64,000 bases of DNA from Parastagonospora avenae f. sp. tritici 18332-5 (lineage: Eukaryota; Ascomycota; Dothideomycetes; Pleosporales; Phaeosphaeriaceae), in assembly GCA_022559985.1 (NCBI GenBank), contig JAFJTR010000007.1, positions 124,001 through 188,000 on the forward strand. Reading direction: 5' to 3'. Shown here in pieces: positions 21,190 through 31,155 of this stretch. The notes under the pieces were generated by a model, which was given only the letters and a program-made list of their open reading frames with translations, was not told the origin of the DNA and did no database searches. Positions within the stretch are counted from its first letter, which is position 1. Every line of letters starts with the position of its first letter. The translations under genes and the position numbers were made by a program.

Positions 21190-22911
21190 TCATAGTTCGT
21201 CTTTGTATACTTCTTCACTTCCTTCCTGTGGTTCGTCATCTTCATCGTCGTCCGCGTCTACCGCTGGCTTTGGTGCTTGTTTCTTGTCAGTGCCCATGCC
21301 GCCCTTCTCCTCTCTCCCTTTCTCTTCCCTGTCCTTCTCTTTCTTGACTTCTTTCTGTCCTTCTTCCGCATCATCTGCCTCGATGATACCTCTGAACTCT
21401 CGCCCCTTTGGCGTGTCAACAAGATCCAGCTTCCAGCCCTTTCGTCCCGCAAGCTTCTTCAAGTTGGTCTTGAACTTCTCAACATCTTTCGGGTCCGCGA
21501 TGTTGTATTTCTTCATATCCTCTTTAGACATTTGCGTGCCGTCGCTGCTTGCTACAGTAGCGACAAAAACCTCCTTACCGCCGCCCGCGACAACGCTCTT
21601 CTCGATGACCTTGCCTTCGCTGCCGACGAGTGCTTGGGCGCCAACTTCGATACCTCCAATAATAGGGCCGCGCTTGGAGGAGCCTTCGAGTCCTTCAGTG
21701 ACTTCGCGGAGAGGGTTGGAGTTTGCGTCGTCGTGTTCAGCAATGAGGCGCTCAGCCTCCGTGATCCTAGCTGCTAGTCTGGCTGCCGATGCTATTCTCC
21801 AGTCCTCGACTTCTGAGTCGGGGATAACGGGCTGACAGCTTATGGGATGGGCGAGGTTGTCTTGAGGTGGGAGGAAAGCGACATCGTGGCAGAGGCGCGG
21901 TGTCTCTACGATCATGAGGTAGGAGCATGTGCTGGTTTCTTTGATCATGGCGATCCGGTCGGCGGAGTGGGGGTTGCAGTGAAACTATGAGCTATGTTAG
22001 TAGAGTGCTGGTATGAAGTGCCGTTTCATTTCGTACCTGCACATCGATCTTTCGTGGTCTGCCTGTCAGATCGCACTCGGTGCCTCCATTCAGTCGCTGC
22101 ACCATGTATCTGCTCGAGCCCTTGCTCTCTAATCTCGGCAGGTCCAGCGCATTCTCCGACTCATCCTTCACGTTGCCTTCGTCGTCAAACGTCTCTTTGC
22201 TGCCCTGTTCACTGCCCAGAGTCTTCCGCGGCTCATCCTTCTTACCCTCCTTCTCCTTCTGATATCTGCCCAGGACAAAGCTGTGCACCGATGTGTCCTC
22301 GACTGGTGGGTAGAGGGACACACCTCGACTCGGCGGTAGTTGGTGAAACTGTTTGACTTCCTTCTTGAAGCAGAAGCTGTAGCTCCACCATCCGCTCAGA
22401 TAGTATATACAGCTGCCTTTCATGCCCTCGAGCAGCTCCCAGCCACGATCTGTGGCGCGCACGAGTTCCTTCTCCTCCTCGGCCTTTGCTTCCTCAGCGC
22501 TGGTCGTGCTGTTCTGCGGGACTTCCTCGGGTATTATCGGAATGCTGCATAGATAGCGCTGGCCTTGCAGCACCACGGCCTCATACGTATGCTCGAGAGC
22601 ATCTTCGGCAAGTGGTGTTTGCGCGGCTTTGTCACGCTTCGATAGCTCTTGCGTCTCCTGAGAACTTGGTATTGCGGAGCTCGAGCTAGGCGATGCGTGT
22701 GGTGAGAGGAGCGACGTTGCGTCGTCTTCGGTGACATATGTGTCGGGCCATGTTACTTCATACTGGGCGATTAATCAGCACGCGATGCGACAGGCGGGAC
22801 TCGAGCGCATCTTACCTGAGGGAACGCCAGAAGGTCATCGAAAACACTGAATGCGTGCTGGCTGGCGAGCGCAATGCGCAAGACAGCCGGAAGTGCCCAG
22901 AAATTCCGCAT
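21190..22911 (-). CDS. YOS9: ER quality-control lectin Yos9 / OS-9, 538 aa
   Basis: Exons on the minus strand are 22911-22816, 22762-22037 and 21984-21190. The ATG at 22911 begins a signal peptide (MRNFWALPAVLRIALASQHA). The MRH (mannose-6-phosphate receptor homology) domain spans the exon 2/3 junction: CIYYLSGWWSYSFCF with its paired Trp, the DLTGRPRK strand and cysteine-containing CNPHS, CSYLMIVETP and LCHD. The C-terminus is acidic and ends in KDEL, an ER retention signal. Yos9 recognises trimmed glycans on misfolded glycoproteins and hands them to the Hrd1 ligase in ERAD. All three exons join in phase 0. Confidence 0.92.
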
Positions 22912-23381
22912 GTTGTAGTTGAGAGGGAACAAGCTGTGGAGATGTTCGTGACGTGGAGTTGCGGAGCTCTTGTAATCCTGGTTGGAGCCATCTGTCACTT
23001 CCGGATCATCTTCGCCCTAACCGAATTCGCCCAATCACTGACTATGCATTTCACGCGAGGCAGCAACCAGGACACTGGAATTTTATTAATTATTTTATAT
23101 TGTTTTATCATTGTGACGATTGTATAGTATATTATGTAGTGACCAGCGTCCTTCGCGGTCCCTAGTTTTCCCATTCTTCTCGTATAATTCAGGCCACCAG
23201 CACTGACACTTAACGATGCTATAATGAGACACCCTAGGGTACTTCCCTATGATTTGCTCATTCTTGATCCCTTCCTAAGATCTAAACACCAGACATGCGA
23301 TGACAAAAGAACTGTGGTGACAAGATTGACCTCCAACGCCCGCTAACCTGCAGAATGATTGATGTAAAGGCAGGCGATTGC
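22912..23381. other. intergenic between Yos9 and the checkpoint kinase
   Basis: AT-rich stretch near 23080-23140; no gene recognised. Confidence 0.5.
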
Positions 23382-26300
23382 CTACTGCTCGAGCTTGTTG
23401 CCTACTAGCGTTGTGAAGCTGTCACCGGCAGCCCGAGGGTTCGTTCCGTCTCCCACGTAGAACTCGCACCTGAACCTCAAGCACTCCGGAGTCTTGTTGT
23501 GCTGGTACACCTGCACGATATCGCCCGTGTGCAGGTGCCCGTAGAGGGCGCGGCCTTTGTCGTCCACTTTCCGCAGAAGCTTGCCGTTCACGGTGATGCC
23601 GTGAGTTGCCGCAGTCCAGATCCCGATCTTCAGCCCTTCTAGGCTGGTCCAGTCCTTGCCCTGTTGTGACAGTTCTTCTACTGTACCCTTGCTTGGATCG
23701 GCTGAGGAGTAGAAGAAGACCACGAAACCAGTCTTGGGGATTCGCGTGTCTTGGCTCTCAGGGTACACAACCGTGTTGTTGGGCTGTCGACCGAAGGACG
23801 TCTTACTCCGATCGAGATTGATCGTCAGACCCGGAGCGAAGGACTCTGGTGTCGCAATCATCTTCCCTAAGCGTTTTGGAGGGGGCCTGATGATCAGCTC
23901 CGTGGGAAGGGAAGGTACATCGGCGGCTGGAGATGCTGCGGTAGCCTCGTTCGTGGAGGTTTGAGAAGTGCCGCTGGTGTCGGATGCCCGCACTGTATCC
24001 TCATATGCCGAGGCACCAGCCTCGGAATCCCCTCGCGCAGAAATAAAGTCATGTCCACTGACTCTGGAAGCATACTCGAGATTGTGGGTGCTCGGGTCGG
24101 CCGGGTCGTAAAACAAAGATGCCGTTACCGGCAAGCTGATCTGTCGCTTCGAAACTGCTGGCCGAGCCTTCGGTGTGGGCTCGCTGATCTGGCTAAGAAC
24201 CTTCGATCCTTGGTCGAGCGAGCTGTGCTGCAGCATCTCCGGTGTCTGTGGTGTCACCGGCATAGCAGGGCTCTGCGTTCTAGATATTGGCGAGTGAGGC
24301 GATTCCATGTTCAGTTCGCGAACCATGGACTCAGCGCCCATCAGACTCGGCGACGAGAAACCTCCGTCAAGCTGGGCATCTACTGTTGACGCATTGCGCT
24401 CGGCGCCACCGACCGTGTGGCTGCACTGAAGCAGAGCAGCTCTCGGCGAAGACTTCGGGGCTTCTTCAGGAGACAGAGCGGCATGAGCCTGGTTGGTGAG
24501 GATACCAGAGCTCTGCAATGCTGATTGGCCAATCTCGCCGAATAATCGCTGGCGTCCGTATGCGGGCATGACCCTGAAGCTCTCACCCTCTTCAATCGGT
24601 CGCTCGGAGCGGAAAGACGCATCTGTGCTTGGATCGCGGTCGCGAACCTGGTTCCGGGGGTACAACGGATCCGCGCGTACTCGCTTGGGTGCGACCATCT
24701 CAAGAAGCTCGTCGTCGATGTCCGCCTCATCATCAGAATCAGGAAGGTCTTCTTGTCTAATACTCAGTTGGGACAATTGCTGTCCAGCATCTTCGGATTC
24801 ATCTTCCTCGACAATGGATTGCAGAGTCGGGTCAGTGGGTACAACAGCACCATCCTTCAACCACGGATGGTTCAAACATTCCAGATCTGTCGGACGCATC
24901 GCCGGATCGGTCTGGAGCATGCGCGTTAGGAGGTCGATGCAAGCAGCTGAGGCACCCACACGCTGAAGAGGTGTGGTGTTGAGCGGTGTGGACATGATGT
25001 TGTTATACATCGCCTCACCAGTCTGATCAGCAATCCCCCTGAAGGGCGGCTCACCACACAGGGCGTTGAACAGGACACCGCCGAAAGACCAGATGTCCAC
25101 TGAAGAGCTGTAGGCGTGGTACTGTTTCGCGCCTCTCCTGCGCTTGGTACCTCTGGAGTTGTTGTAGTCGGGGAAGACTTCCGGGGCACAGTAAAGGAGG
25201 GTGCCGCAGAAAGTCTTCAGGAACGTCTCCTCGTGCTGGACGACCTTCGACAAGCCAAAGTCCGACAACTTTACTACGAAAGGGTCGATACTTGCGATGA
25301 GCAGATTGTCCGGCTTGATGTCGCGGTGCGTAATCTTCGAGCGATGCAGATAGTGCAAGGCGCTCAATGTCTGTTGCGCCATCATCTTCACCAGAGGTTC
25401 CTTCATGGGTCCTCCTTGGTTGAGGAACGCTTGTAGGTCGCCGTGTCGCACGTACTCCATGATGATGTAGAGATACTCTCCCGCGTCGTAGTACTCTACA
25501 AACTCGACAATGTTTGGATGCCGGAGACTCTCCATGATCCTCATCTCGTTGTCGATCTTCTTGTCAAGCTGTCCATTCTTCATGAAGCGGCGTTTCTCGA
25601 GCTCCTTCGCAGCGAGTAATCGGCCTTCCATCTTTGTCGCAAGTTGGTGGACAGTGGCAAAAGCGCCCTTGCCCAGGACGCCGACGATGTTATACTTGTC
25701 GCCGCCGTCCCACTTCATCGCGGGGCCGGCGTACTGTCTGCTGACCCGCTGGATGGCGTTGGTCCGATCCTCACCAGGAGTGCACTCAGCGATGAATGCT
25801 CGAAGATTCTCGCGGAAGCGGTCCATGTGGGTCACTCGCGATGGCACACGAACGATGAACTTGATCATGTCCTCTTCGTTGGTGCTCTGGATGCAGATGA
25901 TTGAGCCCGAACCGAGCATCCTGATCTTGGCGAATCGTTCGTCCTTGCACTTCAGGAGTATGTCGTCCACGATGGTCCCGTTCGTGGACATGTCCTCAAG
26001 CATCAAGATGCCGTCCTTGTTGAGGTAGATTCGGAAGTGCTGATTGCTTATGCGCTTCCCGGAGTCTGAACCGAAGACGATATCCGCACTGTTCGAGTTC
26101 CGACCGAAGATGAAGCCCAGCTGCTTCAACCGTAGTGTGCGCGCAGAGGTCATGCGTAGTGCCAGATCGGCACCTGCGCGTGAGCTCTGACCCAGTCTCT
26201 CGCCCTTGTCATTGACGATTATCGTCTCCTGTTCTTCAATTGACTCGTCCATCGAATCCAAAGCATGGTGGAAGAGGACGTGTTGTGGTCGGAAACCCGC

Positions 26301-26465
26301 CGCATGCTCCACGATTCGGATCGCAGTTGGTGTCGCTGGATGTAAAATTGCGAGTACGTCCGCAATGTCACCATCATTCAGGCCCGAGTTGTTGCGTCCG
26401 AGTCGACGAGGGTCGAGAACTTGCTGCGTCGCAGGTTGGGTCTGCTGGGAGTATTCTTCAGGCAT
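23382..26465 (-). CDS. FHA-kinase-FHA checkpoint kinase, Rad53/Cds1 family, 1027 aa
   Basis: Single exon. An FHA domain at about residues 117-205 shows FGRNSNSADIVF and NQHFRIY...STNGT (phosphothreonine binding). The Ser/Thr kinase domain at about 258-540 has the P-loop GKGAFA, AAKE lysine, HRDIKPDN catalytic loop, DFGLS and CAPEV. It is followed by a disordered S/P/T-rich region with SQ/TQ-type motifs and a second FHA-like domain near 895-1005 (TSFGRQPNNTVVYP, HGITVNGKLL). This layout is that of Rad53, activated by Mec1/ATR-type kinases in the DNA replication and damage checkpoint; in Neurospora the comparable genes are mus-59 and prd-4. The exact orthologue cannot be fixed from here. Confidence 0.88.
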   Translation of the reverse strand: MPEEYSQQTQPATQQVLDPRRLGRNNSGLNDGDIADVLAILHPATPTAIRIVEHAAGFRPQHVLFHHALDSMDESIEEQETIIVNDKGERLGQSSRAGADLALRMTSARTLRLKQLGFIFGRNSNSADIVFGSDSGKRISNQHFRIYLNKDGILMLEDMSTNGTIVDDILLKCKDERFAKIRMLGSGSIICIQSTNEEDMIKFIVRVPSRVTHMDRFRENLRAFIAECTPGEDRTNAIQRVSRQYAGPAMKWDGGDKYNIVGVLGKGAFATVHQLATKMEGRLLAAKELEKRRFMKNGQLDKKIDNEMRIMESLRHPNIVEFVEYYDAGEYLYIIMEYVRHGDLQAFLNQGGPMKEPLVKMMAQQTLSALHYLHRSKITHRDIKPDNLLIASIDPFVVKLSDFGLSKVVQHEETFLKTFCGTLLYCAPEVFPDYNNSRGTKRRRGAKQYHAYSSSVDIWSFGGVLFNALCGEPPFRGIADQTGEAMYNNIMSTPLNTTPLQRVGASAACIDLLTRMLQTDPAMRPTDLECLNHPWLKDGAVVPTDPTLQSIVEEDESEDAGQQLSQLSIRQEDLPDSDDEADIDDELLEMVAPKRVRADPLYPRNQVRDRDPSTDASFRSERPIEEGESFRVMPAYGRQRLFGEIGQSALQSSGILTNQAHAALSPEEAPKSSPRAALLQCSHTVGGAERNASTVDAQLDGGFSSPSLMGAESMVRELNMESPHSPISRTQSPAMPVTPQTPEMLQHSSLDQGSKVLSQISEPTPKARPAVSKRQISLPVTASLFYDPADPSTHNLEYASRVSGHDFISARGDSEAGASAYEDTVRASDTSGTSQTSTNEATAASPAADVPSLPTELIIRPPPKRLGKMIATPESFAPGLTINLDRSKTSFGRQPNNTVVYPESQDTRIPKTGFVVFFYSSADPSKGTVEELSQQGKDWTSLEGLKIGIWTAATHGITVNGKLLRKVDDKGRALYGHLHTGDIVQVYQHNKTPECLRFRCEFYVGDGTNPRAAGDSFTTLVGNKLEQ

Positions 26466-27614
26466 CTTGTGTAGATTGAATTGTGAGGACGTAGAAAGTT
26501 GACGAGCTTGTAGTTTCTTTTGGAAAGAAGATCGTGTCGAGTGGGTTGAGGCGAGCTTTTGTGGGGATCTGGTGCGTGGAGGGCTCGAGGTGTTTTATAG
26601 ACTGGAGAGCGCGCTTGTGATAGTTCACAATGAAGCTACCGCACGGACGCAGTGAGAGTTGCTGGGACAGAACAGTAGCCTAGCCTATTACTTCCCAGAG
26701 TGAAATCTCCCAAGCTTATGTTGTGTTGGACTCGACCGAACCTCGCAAGACTGGTTTCACTGGCGCCTAAGCACGCACGATGCAAGTAGTACGCGATGAG
26801 AGCAAGCGCGAGGATATGCCTTTCGCGATATGTGTTCCAAATAAATGGCACATATGAGAGAAGAATGGCCACTGAGCAGGGAAAGTGAAGTTCCTCTGGT
26901 TGTCCTCGCTGTCGCAATGCTAGCTCTTGCCCGCAACTTTCCACTGCTGCTCACTGCGAGGAGTACCTACTCCAGCCCTGGTTTTGATATTGTCCCAGGA
27001 TCGCAATCCTAAATCTCTTGCGCGACCTTTGCAGCTGGTATATGAATGTGTATGAATATATAGTCGATTCGAGGGGGCTCAGATCAGAATTCCGGGAGCA
27101 AGAGTCCAGTTTAAGGCGACTCTAGACAACGACGAAAATAGACGCTTGCGAAATGTATAAAGAGCGCGGAGAGGCAAAGATGCCTGTTGGAAAGGAATGG
27201 GAGGGGAACGACGCAAGGGTTGCCCTAGGAACAGGCACGGCTCTACAGTTTGTCAGTTCATAGTCTGCGTGCGCAAAGCGGAAGGCAGCGATTGCGATTG
27301 CGATAAGGAAAACAACATACCTCTCAAGCAGGACCAGACGAGCACCAAACGCAGAACAGCCGTTTGGAGTGAAAGAGACTCGAAAGTGAGACTTTCTGGA
27401 GCGTCGTTCCGCCCTAGTACGAGGCGCCTTCCCGCGTCATTGGTCAGTCCGCTGGCCGTGGATCTAAGTGGGGCCCCGACAGGCGGGCGGGTACTTTCCC
27501 AGGCAGCCATCAATACCACGCGTCACGTCCTTCACCATGACGCGACGCGAAGCGACATCTGGACACACTATCCATCTAGGCTCGAGCTACACACCAGTCA
27601 CAAACAAGCTCGTA
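26466..27614. other. intergenic, nothing recognised
   Basis: Upstream region of the kinase and 3' flank of the HET gene. Frames at 27197-27712 (+) are antisense or fortuitous. Confidence 0.45.
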
Positions 27615-29894
27615 CTACGGCATGGAGAGAGATATATGATTATATGAGAGTGATCTTAGTACAGTGTGATTCGTATCTGAAAGGATGGAACTCCGAGTCC
27701 ATTGCACCTTAAAGGTGGCAGTCACCAATGATCTCGAACTTCGGTCCAGGTATCGTAGGCTCGGCATCCGTATCACGTAGAACAAAAGGCGTCTTGCCTC
27801 CAATAAGAAGGAAGATTTATCACCCACCCTCGTATTAGTAGGTCCGAGTCCGACGTATTGACCAGCTTTTATCAGTCGACGTGAGAGAATTGCGGTCGTG
27901 ATGGATCTATCGATCACCGGCAATAATTCTCGTTGGTATTTGATGTCGGCTCTTTGGTCAAAGCGACGATCCAAGTACCGCTTCACACCATGACCGAATT
28001 GGTCCCAAGGAGCGTCTCTGCGAGGGGCATCAGATGCAAACAACCACCGCTTCTCTGCGAAGAGTCCTTCAGTGAAAGCTTCCGGTGCATCATATGGCCC
28101 TGTTCCCTCCTCCGATTGGGCCAAATTCCAATTTGCCAAACAATTGCGGATCATCTCGCTTCGAAGACGCGGTCTACTATCCAAACGACTGTTTGGAAAG
28201 CACTCGCTCGGATGAGGCCAGAGTAAATGGTAGTCGCGCCAGGCTTTCACATCCTCTGAACACGCCAGATCATACTTCAGCAAATCTGGAGACACAGAAG
28301 ATTCCAGTGCCCATGCAACGAACGTAAGTTCATCATAATTCCTAACTCGTCGAGCATCATCGCCAGCGCCAATGTTGCAGATGACGTCCCCACATATCAG
28401 CCTCCAGAAGTCTCCGCGGAAACTCGTGCTTGCCGTGTTCTCGAACGAGGTCACCTCCTCCCACCAGCGCCAGAGTGTGTCACGCCAGATCCCGGGAACG
28501 TCACCTCCCCACATGATTTCCCCGATGTATTCTATGGAAGCGAGATAAAAGCAATCCAACTCCAGAGCTTTCCCACCTGCGAGGCGTTTCACGGTTTCTG
28601 CGTCAGCTAAACGAATGCTGGGGCATGCACTATACAGTTCCGTAGCTGCCGCTCGAGCCTCGTAGAATGAGCCTCCAGGCGCTCCCCAGTCGGGCACCCA
28701 GGACGGCAAGTCGTCCCGAAATTTTCTCCCGAGTTCAGTACTGAAAACAGAGAGATCCGTATACTGGTGAATGCACGCTAGCGTTGCCTGGCAAAAGACC
28801 TCAATCTCGCTCAGTGTGTAGTCCGGAATTATTTCGGTGCTTGTATACGACTTTGAAGCAAGGCTGAGGAGTGCGTAAATCTTGTCACGTGGGTCTGTAG
28901 CTCTTCTGTCGCGGAATCGTCGCAGCAGGTCCAACAGCGACCAACCTGGTGGCAAACCAGTTCTTCTAGGACCGCTAAACTTCCCGCCGACTTTCAATTC
29001 ATCTATGCCAAGTATCCGTCTGAAAGAATCTGCGAGAACCTTCGCCTGATCCGTTGGCAGCGTTGTGACGGATTCCGAGCAACAAGACGTACTGTGACGG
29101 AGGTACCTGGCTGCAGCACCTGCGAACAGCGACCAAGGTGCCGATATTGTCCGGTAGGTAACAAAAACTTTTTTTGCAACTGCGATTTCTTGAACTGTCC
29201 AGATACGAGACCACCATGGTGTAAAAGGAGGCTGCATCATCTTTCGAAGTGCCTCGATAAGCAGCAGCCTATCACTTCTATCCTTTCCAATTCGTATCTT
29301 CCTGCCATCTACCACATTGTGGCTGAGCTCGATTTGCAGCATCTTCACATCAGCCAAGTGCTTTTCCTCAACTAACTCGTGTAACAGGCATAGACCTCGA
29401 TATGCAGCTATGTCCTCGTGCCCCTCTGTCGAAAGCGAAGGGCGCGGCTCGCCTGGCTCGAAGTGCAAAACCTTAGGGGGCCCCTGTCCTTGTACTCTTT
29501 TGTCAAGCCGATCACCAAGATATACAATCACCCGCTGACACCGTTCGTATATTGAGCGCATCATCTGCACCTGAGTTGTTCTCTCGCTGTCATCGGCTTG
29601 GTTGATACACAATGCATCAACCCATAATATTGCTGCTTTATCATCGTCCTTCAATTGCTCTCGCAGATGTCTTAGCGCGCTCTCCAGGTTGACTGTGACC
29701 GGAAATATACTGTTGCTGAGAAAAATGGACCGCTTGACATTCTTTGAACCCCATACGTATGACAGCGCTTGATATTCGGCATGCATAAGACTGCTATCGA
29801 AAAGCTCATATCGTATAGGGTCCGTCCAGTTGCCTGGTAACAGCTGAACTAGGCGTATAGATCCGGGCTCCAGTATGCGTCCAGGATATTCCAC
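27615..29894 (-). CDS. HET-domain (heterokaryon incompatibility) protein, damaged at both ends
   Basis: One long frame of about 759 codons. The HET domain is clear: ALSYVWG, LWVDALCINQADDSER, SIYERCQRVIVYLG, then RIWTVQEIA and ATDPRDKIYALL. HET proteins trigger cell death on fusion of unlike hyphae. Two problems are visible. There is no in-frame ATG before the conserved N-terminus: the frame reaches back to a GTG at 29894 and a TAA shortly upstream, and the next ATG (29896) is out of frame. Near the C-terminus the family motif YVGLGPTNTRVGDK is followed by a wrong frame; the expected TPFVLRD and FEIIGD motifs sit one base out of phase, explained by loss of one A in the AAA run near 27815. That restored frame itself meets a TAA before the family's final motif. 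The last about 70 residues of the open frame are therefore out-of-frame tail. Confidence 0.72.
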   Translation of the reverse strand: MEYPGRILEPGSIRLVQLLPGNWTDPIRYELFDSSLMHAEYQALSYVWGSKNVKRSIFLSNSIFPVTVNLESALRHLREQLKDDDKAAILWVDALCINQADDSERTTQVQMMRSIYERCQRVIVYLGDRLDKRVQGQGPPKVLHFEPGEPRPSLSTEGHEDIAAYRGLCLLHELVEEKHLADVKMLQIELSHNVVDGRKIRIGKDRSDRLLLIEALRKMMQPPFTPWWSRIWTVQEIAVAKKVFVTYRTISAPWSLFAGAAARYLRHSTSCCSESVTTLPTDQAKVLADSFRRILGIDELKVGGKFSGPRRTGLPPGWSLLDLLRRFRDRRATDPRDKIYALLSLASKSYTSTEIIPDYTLSEIEVFCQATLACIHQYTDLSVFSTELGRKFRDDLPSWVPDWGAPGGSFYEARAAATELYSACPSIRLADAETVKRLAGGKALELDCFYLASIEYIGEIMWGGDVPGIWRDTLWRWWEEVTSFENTASTSFRGDFWRLICGDVICNIGAGDDARRVRNYDELTFVAWALESSVSPDLLKYDLACSEDVKAWRDYHLLWPHPSECFPNSRLDSRPRLRSEMIRNCLANWNLAQSEEGTGPYDAPEAFTEGLFAEKRWLFASDAPRRDAPWDQFGHGVKRYLDRRFDQRADIKYQRELLPVIDRSITTAILSRRLIKAGQYVGLGPTNTRVGDKSSFLLEARRLLFYVIRMPSLRYLDRSSRSLVTATFKVQWTRSSILSDTNHTVLRSLSYNHISLSMP

Positions 29895-30182
29895 ATCGTT
29901 TGGGTTGCAGGATGCGCTTTTCGGTTATAAAAGCATCGCAAGAGAGCCGAGAGGAGAGGAGATTTGTGAAGTTTGGTATTCAATTGGAACCTAGAGGCGT
30001 TTCTGATGTGCGACAGTCATGCATGCATGCACCGCCACGACCCCGCACAGCCCAACTCAACACATCTACCTGACTGCCTTATAGCGTCTTTACAGTACCA
30101 AATTCGACCTGAATATGATGTATTTGCAAGGCGAACCAGCTTTAATTACGTCAAGGAGTAGCTAATGCCCCAATCAAGTGTC

Positions 30183-31155
30183 TCAACTATACTTTGAGAG
30201 ATCAGTCCTCACCAACTCCACCAAATCTTCCTCACTGAACTTCTCGAGCCCGAGAAGCTCATTGTCCGTCTTTTTGTAAACAGATCTATACTTCCCACTC
30301 AAGAGACCAGCCTTGAGTTGCGCAATCATTGTCATCATGTCAAATTGTCCCGAACTTAGGCGATCCACGGTCCTAAGTATCTCCTCTGCAGTATCGATTC
30401 TTGTTTCAGACCACTCCGGCCCAGCAGCCACATATCTCTTCCCCAATGCGACGAGCTTCTTCTGCGTAAGGACAATGTCGTGCACGAAGACGACGCGGTT
30501 CTTCGTTTCGTCAGGTTTCTTCAGCGCAGCCGCAATCGCCCTGCCAATCGTCCGCGTAGTCGACGCACTGAACTCAGCTTCGCCATCGTCATACCATTGA
30601 ATGCTTTTGGCAGCTGGATCGAAAGCCAGCGGTGCCACCGTTACCATCATGTCCAGAAACACGCCAGTCTGGAATACGGTCCACTCCAGCGCTCCCTCTG
30701 CAGCTTTGGTCTTCAGGTAGTTCTGTACATCCGCCATGGGCATTATGACGGCGAGCTCATGTGCTGCGGCATCTGCGGTGAAGGTGCCGTAGTCCGCAGG
30801 CACATAGCGCTTTACACCGGCGGCAATGGCGGCGTCGATGATGAGCTTCTGGTTGACCATGGCTGCGGAGCTCATTGTGTTGACGACGACGTCTTGGCCC
30901 GCGAGGGCGCTGGTGATACTATCGGACGAATCGTAGTCGACTTGTACGATAGACACCCCTGAGGGAACATGCGGAACAGATGCTTGGGATCGGGATAGAA
31001 CAGTGACGGAGAAGCCGGATTGGACGAGCTGTTCGACGACGACAGTGCCGAGGAAGCCTTTCTGTAGCACGCAATTAGTGAGAACCTTTATGTAAATATT
31101 TTTATAATGGACGGAAACTTACGCCGAGGAGAGCGACATTTTGGTATGCTGGCAT
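30183..31155 (-). CDS. NmrA/isoflavone-reductase-like NAD(P)-binding protein, 303 aa
   Basis: Exons on the minus strand are 31155-31123 and 31061-30183. The 33-nt first exon MPAYQNVALLG joins in phase 0 to KGFLGTVVVEQL, giving the dinucleotide site LLGKGFLG at the extreme N-terminus. DYDSSDSITSAL, VVVNTMSSAA, RYVPADYGTF and FQTGVFLDMM are typical of atypical SDRs of the NmrA or isoflavone reductase group. Members either reduce small aromatics or sense NADP; the substrate is unknown. The intron is 61 nt with donor GTAAGT, branch CACTAATT and acceptor TACAG. Confidence 0.87.

Noticed and set aside
27197..27712. Plus-strand 171-codon frame
   Set aside because: No start context, domain or intron; overlaps the 3' end of the HET gene.
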